64,000 nucleotides of DNA from Magnetospirillum sp902729445 (GTDB lineage Bacteria; Pseudomonadota; Alphaproteobacteria; Rhodospirillales; Magnetospirillaceae), in NCBI RefSeq assembly GCF_902729445.1, contig NZ_CACVCE010000034.1, positions 1-64,000 of the forward strand. The letters are read 5' to 3'. The notes below the pieces were generated by a model. The model ran no database searches. It was not told where the DNA came from and saw nothing but the letters and a program-made list of their open reading frames with translations. The position numbers were made by a program, and so were the translations under genes. Below, in pieces: positions 9,022 through 19,035 of the stretch; the first letter of the stretch is position 1, and every line of letters begins with the position of its first letter.

Positions 9022-9615
9022 ATGTTCGTCCGTGGCTCGCGCCTGATGATCGCCGCCCTCGCCCTGTTCGCGCTGTCCGCTTGCGAAACCAAGCCGACCG
9101 TCCAGAAGCTGCCGGAGATCAGCTTTGCCGACAAACGGCCGATCACGCTGAATGTCGGCCAGTTGGAAATCGTTCCGGAATATCAAAGCCCGGGCAAGCG
9201 CCCCAATGTCGAGCATCTGATGCCGATCAGCCCCGAGGCGGCCACCGTGCGCTGGGCGCAAGACCGTATCCGCCCGATGGGCCGCACCGGAGCAGCGCGC
9301 GTGCTGATCAAGGACGCCCGCGTGGTCGAAGTCGCCTTGAAGACCGACAAGAGCTTCACCGGCATGTTCAAGGAAGAGCAGGCCGAGCGTTACGACGCCG
9401 TGCTGGATGTCGCCATCCAGATTCTCGACGACCGCCACTTCCCCATCGCCGACGTGTTGGCCCGCGCCACCCGCTCGCGCACCGTGCCGGAAGGGGTCAG
9501 CCTCAACGAACGCGACCGCGTGATGCTCGAGGTGACCGACGCCCTGATCCGCGACATCGATTCCCAGATGGAGGGGCTGATCAAGTCCTATCTCAGCCGC
9601 TGGGTCGCCGAGTAG
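9022..9615 (+). CDS. lipoprotein of unknown function
   Basis: A 197-residue predicted lipoprotein. The N-terminal hydrophobic stretch (LMIAALALFALSAC) ends in the lipobox LSAC, so Cys21 would be lipidated. Residue 22 is Glu, not Asp, so outer-membrane sorting is plausible. The rest is periplasmic alpha/beta, with a repeated pattern of short strands and a long C-terminal helix (VTDALIRDIDSQMEGLIKS). I do not recognise a specific function. The corA start follows its stop codon with no gap, so the two are probably co-translated. Confidence 0.8.
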   Translation: MFVRGSRLMIAALALFALSACETKPTVQKLPEISFADKRPITLNVGQLEIVPEYQSPGKRPNVEHLMPISPEAATVRWAQDRIRPMGRTGAARVLIKDARVVEVALKTDKSFTGMFKEEQAERYDAVLDVAIQILDDRHFPIADVLARATRSRTVPEGVSLNERDRVMLEVTDALIRDIDSQMEGLIKSYLSRWVAE

Positions 9616-10608
9616 GTGCTGACCGTCTACCACAGCGGCCATGCCCGCCTGAGCCGTGGCGGGCCGGAAGTGCTGACCGCCGAGCAAGGGGCGGACGACG
9701 CCCTGTGGATCGACCTTCTGGCCCCCACCCCCGAGGAAGAAGCCGCCGTCGAGCGCCTGACCGGCATCGAGGTGCCGACCCGCGAGGAAATGGCCGAGAT
9801 CGAGGTGTCCAGCCGCATCGCGCGCCAGGGCGAGGTGATCTATCTGACCACCCCGGTCCTGACCAATTCCACCGGATTCAACCCGGAAAACATCTCGCTG
9901 ACCTTCGTGCTGACGCCCAAGCGGCTGATCACCGTGCGTTACGCCACCCCCCAGGCGGTGGCCGGCTTCATGGGCCGGCTGGAACGCGCCAAGCCCGGCC
10001 CGGCCGGGGCCGGCGACCTGATGCTGCAGATCATGGAAGCCCTGGTCGACCGCATGGCCGACGTGCTGGAACGGATCGCGCTGGAACTGGACGGCTTCTC
10101 GCACCGCATCTTCCACCAGCCGACCCCGGTGCGCAGCCGCCGCCGCTCGTCGGCGCGCGAGTTGGAAGTGATGCTGCGGACCATCGGCCGCGGCGGCGAC
10201 CTGCAGTCGAAGTCCCGCGACACCATCCTGGGCCTGCGGCGGGTGGTGTCGTATCTGGCCTCGGCCAGCGACGTGCTGGGCGGCAAGGACGCCACCACCC
10301 GGGTCAAGACCATCGCCCGCGACCTGCAATCCCTGTCGGAATATTCCGACTTCCTGAACAGCAAGATCGGCTTTTTGCTGGATGCGACGCTGGGGATGAT
10401 CTCGATCCAGCAGAACCACATCATCAAGCTGTTCTCGGTGGTGGCGGTGCTGTTCCTGCCGCCGACCCTGGTGGCCAGCATCTACGGCATGAACTTCCAT
10501 TTCATGCCCGAGCTGGACAAGCCCTGGGGCTATCCCCTCGCCCTGGCCCTGATGGTGGCGGCGGCCGTCCTGCCCTATTGGATCTTCAAGCGGAAGGGCT
10601 GGCTTTAG
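9616..10608 (+). CDS. corA: CorA-family magnesium/divalent cation transporter
   Basis: A 330-residue CorA-type channel/transporter. It has a large cytoplasmic N-terminal domain, a long stalk helix (about 160-270), and two C-terminal membrane helices (VVAVLFLPPTLVASIYGM and YPLALALMVAAAVLPYWIF). The signature GMN sits at the end of TM1 (IYGMNFHFMPEL), with the acidic E-L loop that follows. It works as a pentamer in the inner membrane. The GTG start at 9616 lies immediately after the lipoprotein stop. The 3' end overlaps the convergent GST gene by 23 bp. Confidence 0.93.
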   Translation: MLTVYHSGHARLSRGGPEVLTAEQGADDALWIDLLAPTPEEEAAVERLTGIEVPTREEMAEIEVSSRIARQGEVIYLTTPVLTNSTGFNPENISLTFVLTPKRLITVRYATPQAVAGFMGRLERAKPGPAGAGDLMLQIMEALVDRMADVLERIALELDGFSHRIFHQPTPVRSRRRSSARELEVMLRTIGRGGDLQSKSRDTILGLRRVVSYLASASDVLGGKDATTRVKTIARDLQSLSEYSDFLNSKIGFLLDATLGMISIQQNHIIKLFSVVAVLFLPPTLVASIYGMNFHFMPELDKPWGYPLALALMVAAAVLPYWIFKRKGWL

Positions 10609-11230
10609 ACCCTATGGTCGCCGCCTCGATCCATTCGGCCATGGCCGGCAAGGCCATCACCGCGCCGGCATAGGCGGCCGGCACCGATTCCAGCGGAAGA
10701 TGATAGGTCTTGAAGCGGGTGACCACCGGCGCATACATCGCGTCGGCCACCGAGAAGCGGCCGAACAGGAACGGCCCGCTGAGCCCGAAACGGGTGCGGC
10801 AATCGGTCCACATGGCGTTGATCCGGGCGATTTCCGGGGCCAGCTCGGGGGCGATCTCGGCCATCGGCAGATCGGACAACACATCCATCGAACACAGATT
10901 GCGCAGGTTCTGGAAGCCGGAATGCATCTCGGCCGACACCGCGCGCGCCACCGCCCGGGCGGCCCGGTCCTCGGGCCACAAGGACGGCACTTGCTCGGCC
11001 AGGTATTCGCAGATGGCCAGGCTGTCCCATACCGCCAGGTCAGCATCGATCAGGCACGGCACCTTGCCCGACGGCGAGTGCTTCGAGATTTTGGCCTTGG
11101 TGTCGGGCTGGCGCAGGGCGATCACCACTTCCTCGAAAGCGATGCCGGCCATCTTGGCCGCCAGCCACGGCCGCAGCGACCACGATGAAAACTGCTTGGT
11201 GCCGATGATCAGGGTCGGGCGCGCGCTCAT
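10586..11230 (-). CDS. glutathione S-transferase family protein
   Basis: A 214-residue cytosolic GST-fold protein. The N-terminal thioredoxin-like domain contains TKQFSSWSLRPWL (the Ser region that activates the thiol) and GKVPCLIDADLAVWDSLAI, the cis-Pro plus glutathione-binding Glu/Asp-Ser element. A helical C-terminal domain follows. The substrate is unknown; it could serve in detoxification or dehalogenation. It converges on corA with a 23-bp overlap, and its ATG is at 11230. The divergent M17 peptidase begins 111 bp away. Confidence 0.9.
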   Translation of the reverse strand: MSARPTLIIGTKQFSSWSLRPWLAAKMAGIAFEEVVIALRQPDTKAKISKHSPSGKVPCLIDADLAVWDSLAICEYLAEQVPSLWPEDRAARAVARAVSAEMHSGFQNLRNLCSMDVLSDLPMAEIAPELAPEIARINAMWTDCRTRFGLSGPFLFGRFSVADAMYAPVVTRFKTYHLPLESVPAAYAGAVMALPAMAEWIEAATIGSKASPSA

Positions 11231-11341
11231 GGCTTTACCTTTTTTCGAACGACGGACGCACAATCTGACCAGCGGCCCTTTCCAAGCGCAACCGTTTTCG
11301 CCATCTTCGAGGGCACCACCTGCCGAACGGGACACGAAGCC

Positions 11342-12739
<1,398 letters not shown>

Positions 12740-12771
12740 CCAAATTCCCGCATCAATCCTCACGAGGGCCA

Positions 12772-12800
12772 TTGTCGGCGCGGGTTTCCTCGGGTAGAAG
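12772..12800 (+). promoter_or_regulatory. predicted promoter of the MarR gene
   Basis: TTGTCG (12772-12777), a 17-bp spacer, then TAGAAG (12795-12800). The end of the spacer plus -10 (CTCGGGTAGAA) is the same as in the predicted promoter of the OmpA-like gene at 2372-2400. Confidence 0.4.
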
Positions 12801-12829
12801 TTTCGTCGGCGGAATGAACAGGCAGGGTC

Positions 12830-13195
12830 ATGGGCTTCCAGTTGAAGGCAGTACAGGCGCTTGATCTGTGGCGAGGCGCGATCGTCGAGAGCGTGCGTCG
12901 CGACGGCCCCGATCTTTCGGCGCGCCAGATGGCCCTGCTGCTGACCGTCTATCTGACACCGCCGCCGCACACCGTGCGTGGCCTGGCCATCACCTTGAAC
13001 GTTTCGAAGCCGGCCATCACCCGCGCGCTCGATCGGCTCTCGGAATTGGGGCTGATCAAGCGTAAGATCGACGAGACGGATCGCCGCTCGGTCTTGGTGC
13101 AGCGCACCGTCAAGGGCTCGGTCTATCTGCGCGAGTTCGGCGACATGATCGTCACCGCCGCCGCCACCGCCGGTGACGAAGAAGCCCAGACCTGA
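12830..13195 (+). CDS. MarR-family transcriptional regulator
   Basis: A small 121-residue winged-helix regulator of the MarR type. Helices around LSARQMALLLTVYL precede the helix-turn-helix TVRGLAITLNVSKPAITRAL. The wing carries RKIDETDRRSVLVQRT, where DxR-R is the family signature. It is expected to bind DNA as a dimer and respond to a small ligand. It sits 22 nt before the dioxygenase-like gene on the same strand, so that gene is the obvious candidate target. An upstream promoter is predicted at 12772-12800; no convincing operator was seen. Confidence 0.88.
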   Translation: MGFQLKAVQALDLWRGAIVESVRRDGPDLSARQMALLLTVYLTPPPHTVRGLAITLNVSKPAITRALDRLSELGLIKRKIDETDRRSVLVQRTVKGSVYLREFGDMIVTAAATAGDEEAQT

Positions 13196-13217
13196 ACGCC
13201 ATAACGGGCGGACCATC

Positions 13218-13991
13218 ATGACCTTCCGCCAACCGGTCCTGTTCTTGTCGCACGGCTCGCCCTTGGTCTTGATCGAGGACAGCCCGCACCGCACTTTTCT
13301 GCAGCAATTGGGGCAAAGCCTGACCCGGCCCGACATCATCGTGTCGGTCACCGCCCATTGGACCACGCCCGAGGTGCGGGTCTCGACCGCCGCCAAGCCG
13401 GCGACGCTGCGGGACTTCTTCGGCTTTCCCAAGGAATTGTACGACATCGCCTATTCGGCCCCCGGCCACCCGCCGATGGCCGCCCGCGCCGCCGCCCTGC
13501 TGCGCACCGCCGGCCTGACCGTCGAGACCGAGGACCGCCCCCATCTTGACCATGGAACCTGGTGCCCGCTGGCGCTGATGTGGCCCGACGCCGAAATTCC
13601 GGTCATCGAGATCTCGGTGCAGCCGGGCCGCGACGCCTATCACCACTTGGCGGTCGGCCGCGCGCTGGCCCCGTTGCGCGACCAGGGCGTGCTGATCATC
13701 GGCAGCGGCGGCATCACCCATAATCTCAGGGATTACGGCTCGATGCCGCTGGACATGCCGTTCGGCTATGCCGACCTGTTCGCCGAGTGGGTGGGCGAAC
13801 GCATCAAAGCCGGCGATCTGGCCGCCATGGCCGATTGGGGCAAGGCCCCCTTCGCCGACCGCTGCCACCCGACCGACGAGCATTTCCTGCCGCTTCCGGT
13901 GGCGATGGCGGCCGGCGGCGGTCGTGGACGGCGACTGTTCGCCGAATCCGACGGCCCGGTGCTGCGGCTGGATTGCTTCCAGTGGGATTGA
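13218..13991 (+). CDS. DODA-type extradiol aromatic ring-opening dioxygenase family protein
   Basis: A 257-residue member of the LigB-like class III extradiol dioxygenase family (4,5-DOPA dioxygenase/YgiD type). Metal-ligand positions are visible: LFLSHGSPL (His), the SVTAHWTTPE segment, DHGTWCPL and GSGGITHNL. It likely opens catechol-type rings or acts on a related phenolic in the cytoplasm; the natural substrate cannot be told. The ATG at 13218 follows the purine-rich GGGCGGA. It is co-directional with the MarR regulator 22 nt upstream, suggesting an inducible aromatic-response pair. Confidence 0.9.
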   Translation: MTFRQPVLFLSHGSPLVLIEDSPHRTFLQQLGQSLTRPDIIVSVTAHWTTPEVRVSTAAKPATLRDFFGFPKELYDIAYSAPGHPPMAARAAALLRTAGLTVETEDRPHLDHGTWCPLALMWPDAEIPVIEISVQPGRDAYHHLAVGRALAPLRDQGVLIIGSGGITHNLRDYGSMPLDMPFGYADLFAEWVGERIKAGDLAAMADWGKAPFADRCHPTDEHFLPLPVAMAAGGGRGRRLFAESDGPVLRLDCFQWD

Positions 13992-14039
13992 CCAACTTCT
14001 TCGTGGACGCCAGGCGCGAAAAGCGCTAAAGCGCACATA

Positions 14040-14055
14040 CCGCCCTTTCGGGCGG
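14040..14055 (+). repeat. short GC-rich hairpin before the DUF6624 gene
   Basis: The stem CCGCCC/GGGCGG has a TTTC loop, 49 bp after the dioxygenase stop. No T-run follows, so intrinsic termination is doubtful. It lies 18 nt ahead of the GAGGAGG ribosome site of the next gene and might act in that leader. Confidence 0.35.
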
Positions 14056-14089
14056 GTGCGACCCTACCGCGGTGAGGAGGCGAACCACC

Positions 14090-14671
14090 TTGCGGGACCA
14101 TCTGCTGCAACTGGCCGAGCAGGAGAGCAAGCTGCGCCACCGGCTGGCGCTGTCGGGCGAATTGCTCGAAGGCTATCACCCGGAGATCCGGGCCATCCAC
14201 GAAGCCAACGCCCGCGAGCTTGAACTGGCCATCGACGACGAGGGCTGGCCGACCGCCGACGAGATCGGTGACGACGCCCTGGAAGCCGCCTTCCTGATCG
14301 CCTTGAACGCCATGTCGCGGCCGTCCTTCCAGCGCCGCTGCCTGACCCACATGAAGATGGCCGCCAACCGGGGCGAGATTCCCGCCCGCCACGCCGCCAT
14401 GCTGGAAGACCGCATCCGCGTGCTGGAAGGCCGCCCGCAGATCTATGGCACCCAGCTCGACTGGGACGAGGATGGCCACCTGGCGCCCTTGCCCATTGAT
14501 GCCGAGGAGAGCCTCGATCAGCGCCGCGCCAAGGTCGGCCTGCCGCCGCTGGCCCAGGCTTTGGCCCAGGCCGAGGCCGAGGCCGCCGCCAGCCAGGAAC
14601 ATCCCGCCGCCGAATGGCTGCATCGCCAGCACGCCCTGGCCGACTTCGCCCACGAGGTGGGGTGGAGATAA
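14090..14671 (+). CDS. DUF6624 family protein
   Basis: A protein of about 193 residues matching the DUF6624 pattern, whose biochemical role is unknown. Recognisable blocks are LLQLAEQESKLRHRL near the start, DEGWPTADEIGDDALEAAF in the middle, SFQRRCLTHM, EDRIRVLEGRPQIYGTQLDW and the C-terminal DQRRAKVGLPPLAQ. TTG at 14090 is chosen because GAGGAGG (14074-14080) sits 9 nt upstream; the GTG at 14072 would place the ribosome site inside the gene. An Ala/Glu-rich tail follows the conserved part. It precedes gpmI by 28 nt and is probably co-transcribed. Confidence 0.8.
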   Translation: MRDHLLQLAEQESKLRHRLALSGELLEGYHPEIRAIHEANARELELAIDDEGWPTADEIGDDALEAAFLIALNAMSRPSFQRRCLTHMKMAANRGEIPARHAAMLEDRIRVLEGRPQIYGTQLDWDEDGHLAPLPIDAEESLDQRRAKVGLPPLAQALAQAEAEAAASQEHPAAEWLHRQHALADFAHEVGWR

Positions 14672-14699
14672 ATCGCCACATCCAGTACACTAGGATTCC

Positions 14700-16238
14700 A
14701 TGAGCAAGACCCACGCCCCCCGCCCCGTCGTCCTGTGCATCCTTGATGGCTGGGGCCATCGCGACGATCCGACCGACAACGCCATCGCCCTGGCCGATAC
14801 GCCGACCTGGGACCGCCTGATGGACACCTGCCCGCGCGCCCTGCTGGCGACGTCGGGGCTGCAGGTCGGCCTGCCCGACGGCCAGATGGGCAATTCGGAA
14901 GTGGGCCACATGAATCTGGGGGCCGGCCGCGTGGTGATGCAGGACCTGCCGCGCATCGACGCCGCCATCGCCGACGGCTCGGCGGTGGCCAATCCGGTGT
15001 TCCAGGCCGCCGTCGCCGCCGTCAAGGCCAAGGGCGGCGTGTTCCATCTGATGGGGCTGATGAGCCCCGGCGGCGTCCATTCGCACCAGGATCATCTGGC
15101 CGGCCTGGCCAAGGCCATCGCTGGCCAGGGCGTGCCGGTCAAGGTGCACGCCTTCCTGGACGGCCGCGACACGCCGCCGTCCTCGGCCAAGGATTTCATG
15201 GCCAAGTTCCTGGCCGATATCGCTGACCACGATGTCGGCGTCGCCAGTGTGGCCGGGCGTTATTACGCCATGGACCGCGACAAGCGCTGGGACCGCGTGC
15301 AACTGGCCTTCGACGCCATGATGCTGGGCCGCGCCCCCAACGCCGCCGACCCGCTGGCGGCGATCCAGGATTCCTATGATGCCGGCAAGACCGACGAATT
15401 CATGCTGCCGGTGACCATCGGCACCTATGGCGGCATGCAGGACGGCGACGGCCTGTTGATGGGCAATTTCCGCGCCGACCGCGCCCGCGAGATCCTGCAC
15501 GCCCTGGTCGATCCGGCTTTCGACGGCTTCCCCCGCGCGCGGCTGGCAAGCTTCGCCGCTCGCCTGGGCCTGACCGAATATTCGAAGGATCTGAACGCCT
15601 TCCTCTCGTGCCTGTTCCCGGCCGAGACCCTGACCAACCTGCTGGGCGAGGTGGCGTCCAACGCCGGCCTGACCCAGCTGCGCATCGCCGAGACCGAAAA
15701 ATACGCCCACGTCACCTTCTTCTTCAATGGCGGGCGCGAGCAGGTCTATCCCGGCGAGGACCGCATCCTGGTGCCCAGCCCCAAGGTCGCCACCTACGAC
15801 CTGCAGCCGGAAATGAGCGCGCCCGAGGTCGCCGACCGCATGGCCGAGGCGATCGGATCGGGCAAGTACGACCTGATCGTCGCCAATTTCGCCAATGGCG
15901 ACATGGTCGGCCATACCGGCATCCTGGCGGCGGCCATGCAGGCGGCCCAGACCGTCGATGCCTGCCTGACCAAGCTGGAAACGGCCATCAAGGCGGCCGG
16001 CGGCACCATGCTGGTCACCGCCGACCACGGCAACGCCGAGCAGATGACCGACCCCGAGACCCACCAGCCCCACACCGCCCACACCACCGGGCCGGTGAAC
16101 GCGGTGCTGGTCAATCCGCCGGCGGGCGTGAGCGCGCTGAAGGACGGTCGCCTGGCCGACGTGGCGCCGACGCTGCTGGCCCTGCTGGGCCTGCCTCAGC
16201 CGGCCGACATGACCGGGACGTCCCTGCTTGGCGGCTAG
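14700..16238 (+). CDS. gpmI: 2,3-bisphosphoglycerate-independent phosphoglycerate mutase
   Basis: Interconverts 3- and 2-phosphoglycerate in glycolysis/gluconeogenesis using two Mn ions. It has 512 residues with an alkaline-phosphatase-like fold. CILDGWGH carries the first metal Asp, MGNSEVGHMNLG the phosphoserine nucleophile (Ser66), LDGRDTPPSSA and GRYYAMDRDKRWDR the transferase domain, and NFANGDMVGHTG and TADHGNAEQM the remaining metal ligands. It heads the run gpmI-envC-ctpA, an arrangement common in alphaproteobacteria; the envC TTG lies inside its last codons. Confidence 0.97.
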   Translation: MSKTHAPRPVVLCILDGWGHRDDPTDNAIALADTPTWDRLMDTCPRALLATSGLQVGLPDGQMGNSEVGHMNLGAGRVVMQDLPRIDAAIADGSAVANPVFQAAVAAVKAKGGVFHLMGLMSPGGVHSHQDHLAGLAKAIAGQGVPVKVHAFLDGRDTPPSSAKDFMAKFLADIADHDVGVASVAGRYYAMDRDKRWDRVQLAFDAMMLGRAPNAADPLAAIQDSYDAGKTDEFMLPVTIGTYGGMQDGDGLLMGNFRADRAREILHALVDPAFDGFPRARLASFAARLGLTEYSKDLNAFLSCLFPAETLTNLLGEVASNAGLTQLRIAETEKYAHVTFFFNGGREQVYPGEDRILVPSPKVATYDLQPEMSAPEVADRMAEAIGSGKYDLIVANFANGDMVGHTGILAAAMQAAQTVDACLTKLETAIKAAGGTMLVTADHGNAEQMTDPETHQPHTAHTTGPVNAVLVNPPAGVSALKDGRLADVAPTLLALLGLPQPADMTGTSLLGG

Positions 16239-17676
16239 GCTCGCCCTTGCCATCCTGATCCTGCTGGCGGGCGGGGCAAGCCCCGTGCTTGCCCAGTCCA
16301 GCCCCGATCCCATCGCCGCCGACCGCCGCCTGCGCGAGCTGGAAGACCAGTTGCGCAAAAGCCGGACCGAGCACGACGAAATCAAGAAGAAGGCCCGCGA
16401 GATCTCGGAAGAGCTGGGCCGCATCCGCTCGGACATGGTCGCCGCCGCCCGCGCCGCCCAGGAAAGCGAGGAATTGTTGTCCGAGTTGGAAAGCCAGCTC
16501 GAGGAACTGAAGGTCACCGAGATCGACCGCGCCGGCGCCCTGCAGCGCCGTTCCGGCCAGATGACCGGCGTGCTGACCGCGCTGCAGCGCCTGGCCTGGC
16601 GCCCCACCGACGCCCTGATCGCCCAGCCGCAAAGCCCGGCCGACACCGTGCGGTCGGCCATCTTGCTGCGCGCCGCGGTGCCGCAGATCGAACGCTCGGT
16701 CCAGGACCTCAAGGGCGAAATCGACATGCTGGGCCGGTTACGGGCCGACATCCACGACCAGAAGGCCCGCATCGGCAACACCGCCATCCGCCTGGACGGC
16801 GAGCACAAGCGCCTGAAGGGCCTGTGGGAAAGAAAAAGCGCCATCCAGTTCGTCGCCCTGGCCGAGACCGAGGCGTCGGAAGCGCGCATGCGCAAATTGG
16901 CCGGCGAGGCCGAGGATCTGCGCGAATTGCTGATCCGCCTGGAAGAGGAACGCCAGCGCCGTCTGGCCGAGGCCGCCGCCAAGGCGGCCGCCGAAAAGGC
17001 CGCCCGCGAGGCCGAGATCGCCGCGCAAAAGGCCGCCCGCGAGGCGGAAATCGCCGCGCAGAAGGCCGCCCGCGAGGCCGAGGCCGCCGCCCGGCGTGCC
17101 GAAAAGGAACGCCAGGAACGCGAAATGGCCGCAGCCAGGGCCGCCCGCGAAGCGGAAATCCGCGCCCAGGCCGAGGCGCGCGCCGCCGAACTGGCCGCCC
17201 ACAAGGCGGTGGCCGCCGCCGAAGCCGCCGCCCGCGAGGCCGCCGCCGCCCGCCCGCAAACCATGCCGTCCTTCGGTGCCGCCCAAGGCAAGATGCCGTT
17301 TCCGGCGCGAGGCACGGTGGTCGGCCGCTTCGGCCAGCCCAACGAAGTGGGCGTGATTTCCAAGGGTCTGACCATCGGCACCCGCCAGGGCGCCCAGGTC
17401 ATCGCCCCCCATGACGGCCAGGTCGCCTTTTCCGGCCCGTTCCGTGGCTATGGGCTGCTCTTGATCATCGAACACGGCGAGGGCTATCATACGCTCCTTG
17501 CGGGGATGGCCCGAATCGACGCAACCGTCGGCCAGCGTCTGGCTGCGGGGGAGCCCGTCGGCGTCATGGGGCAGGACGAGGCCAGACCCACATTATATGT
17601 CGAGCTGCGCCGCCAGGGGCAGCCGGTCAACCCGTTGCCTTGGCTCACGGCACAAAAGAATAAGGGTAGCGGATGA
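16228..17676 (+). CDS. envC: EnvC-like murein hydrolase activator
   Basis: A 482-residue periplasmic protein: signal peptide (GGASPVLAQ), long coiled coil (about 30-135 and 175-355, with repeated AAREAEIAAQKA units), and a C-terminal LytM/M23 domain (about 365-475). In the LytM domain the HxxxD zinc motif is replaced by KGLTIGTRQGAQVIAPHDG, and later HGEGYHTLL remains. The enzyme site is therefore degenerate, as in EnvC, which activates amidases at the division septum rather than cutting murein. The TTG start overlaps gpmI by 11 nt, and ctpA overlaps its end (ATGA). Confidence 0.9.
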   Translation: MAARLALAILILLAGGASPVLAQSSPDPIAADRRLRELEDQLRKSRTEHDEIKKKAREISEELGRIRSDMVAAARAAQESEELLSELESQLEELKVTEIDRAGALQRRSGQMTGVLTALQRLAWRPTDALIAQPQSPADTVRSAILLRAAVPQIERSVQDLKGEIDMLGRLRADIHDQKARIGNTAIRLDGEHKRLKGLWERKSAIQFVALAETEASEARMRKLAGEAEDLRELLIRLEEERQRRLAEAAAKAAAEKAAREAEIAAQKAAREAEIAAQKAAREAEAAARRAEKERQEREMAAARAAREAEIRAQAEARAAELAAHKAVAAAEAAAREAAAARPQTMPSFGAAQGKMPFPARGTVVGRFGQPNEVGVISKGLTIGTRQGAQVIAPHDGQVAFSGPFRGYGLLLIIEHGEGYHTLLAGMARIDATVGQRLAAGEPVGVMGQDEARPTLYVELRRQGQPVNPLPWLTAQKNKGSG

Positions 17677-19028
17677 TTCGCAAAGTGCTTCTGGCCGCCG
17701 GCACCACTGCCTGGCTGGCGACGTCGTCCCTGGTCCCGGCCCATGCCGCCGAGCGCAAGGAAACCTATCGGCTGATGGAATTGTTCGCCGAGGTGTTCGA
17801 AAAGGTCCGCTCGGACTATGTCGAGCCGGTCAAGGACGAGGATCTGGTCGAGGCGGCCCTGAACGGCATGCTGTCGTCGCTGGACCCGCATTCCAGCTAT
17901 CTGAACGCCAAGAACGCCCGCGACATGGAAGTCAGCACCAAGGGCGAGTTCGGCGGTTTGGGCATCGAAGTGACCATGGAAAGCGGCTGGGTCAAGGTGG
18001 TGTCGCCCATCGACGACACCCCGGCCTATCGGGCCGGCCTGCAGCCGGGCGACTTCATCACCCATCTCGACGGCGAGCCGGTCCAGGGCCTGACCCTGTC
18101 GGAAGCGGTCGATCGCATGCGCGGCCTGGTCAACACCGACATCAAGCTGACGGTGCGCCGCGCCTCGGTCGAGCCGTTCGACGTCAAGCTGACCCGCGCC
18201 GTCATCAAGATCCAGACGGTGCGCTCGCACGCCGAGGGCAATATCGGCTATGTCCGCATCACCCAATTCTCGCAGACCACCGATGCCGATCTCAGGAAGC
18301 ACGTCGCCCAGCTGAAGAAGGACATCGGCAAGGGGCTGTCGGGCTTCGTCATCGACCTGCGCAACAATCCGGGCGGCCTGCTGGACCAGGCCATCGCGGT
18401 GTCCGACGACTTCCTGGACAAGGGCGAGATCGTCTCGACCCGCTCGCGCCGGGCCGAAGACACCCAGCGCTTCAATGCCAAGCAGGGCGACATCGTCGAT
18501 GGCCTGCCGCTGGTGCTGCTGGTCAATGACGGTTCGGCCTCGGCGTCGGAAATCGTCGCCGGCGCCTTGCAGGATCATCGCCGCGCCATCGTGCTGGGCA
18601 CCCGCTCGTTCGGCAAGGGCTCGGTGCAGACCTTGATCCCGCTGCCCGGCCATGGCTCGATGCGCCTGACCACCGCGCGCTATTACACGCCGTCGGGCCG
18701 CTCGATCCAGGCGGTCGGCATCGAACCCGACATCAAGGTCCTGCAGTCCAAGGTCGAGCCGATCAACGTGCCCGAACGCGAGCGCCGGTCCGAGGCCAAT
18801 CTCAGGAATGCCCTGCAGAACCCGGCCAAGAACGGCAAGGAAGCCCCCGACGCCAAGCCGGCCGAGGGTGCCGCCAAGCCGGCGCCGCAGCCCGAACCCG
18901 AGAAGGAAAAGGAAAAGGGCGGGGCACCCGCGGTGATCAAGATGGGCGACCCGGCCCAGGATTACCAATTGGCCCGCGCCCTGGATCTGATCCGCGGCCT
19001 GTCGCTCTATCGTCCACAGGGCAACTGA
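17673..19028 (+). CDS. ctpA: S41 carboxy-terminal processing protease
   Basis: A 451-residue periplasmic serine protease of the CtpA/Prc family. It has a signal peptide (SSLVPAHA), an N-terminal helical part, a PDZ domain around 90-170 (GGLGIEVTMESGWVKVV, LQPGDFITHLDGEPV) and the S41 catalytic core. The Ser-Lys dyad is Ser290 in DGSASASEIVAG and Lys315 in SFGKGSVQT, 25 residues apart as in E. coli Prc. The C-terminal tail (about 375-430) is Pro/Lys/Glu-rich and probably disordered. It overlaps envC by ATGA and so may act with it in cell-wall remodelling. Confidence 0.96.
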   Translation: MIRKVLLAAGTTAWLATSSLVPAHAAERKETYRLMELFAEVFEKVRSDYVEPVKDEDLVEAALNGMLSSLDPHSSYLNAKNARDMEVSTKGEFGGLGIEVTMESGWVKVVSPIDDTPAYRAGLQPGDFITHLDGEPVQGLTLSEAVDRMRGLVNTDIKLTVRRASVEPFDVKLTRAVIKIQTVRSHAEGNIGYVRITQFSQTTDADLRKHVAQLKKDIGKGLSGFVIDLRNNPGGLLDQAIAVSDDFLDKGEIVSTRSRRAEDTQRFNAKQGDIVDGLPLVLLVNDGSASASEIVAGALQDHRRAIVLGTRSFGKGSVQTLIPLPGHGSMRLTTARYYTPSGRSIQAVGIEPDIKVLQSKVEPINVPERERRSEANLRNALQNPAKNGKEAPDAKPAEGAAKPAPQPEPEKEKEKGGAPAVIKMGDPAQDYQLARALDLIRGLSLYRPQGN

Positions 19029-19035
19029 TCGCTCC

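Noticed and set aside
7849..10500. Very long open frame on the minus strand opposite argF-hslO-lipoprotein-corA
   Set aside because: It has Gly/His/Gln-rich composition without domains, and the plus-strand genes are unambiguous. It is a shadow produced by high-GC codon use. The same applies to long antisense frames over 14064-17402, 17487-20802, 29986-31827, 52572-54986 and 55292-57937.
17300..17640. Loss of zinc ligands in the LytM domain as a novel inactive peptidase
   Set aside because: EnvC-type activators normally have a degenerate LytM domain, so this is expected for the family.
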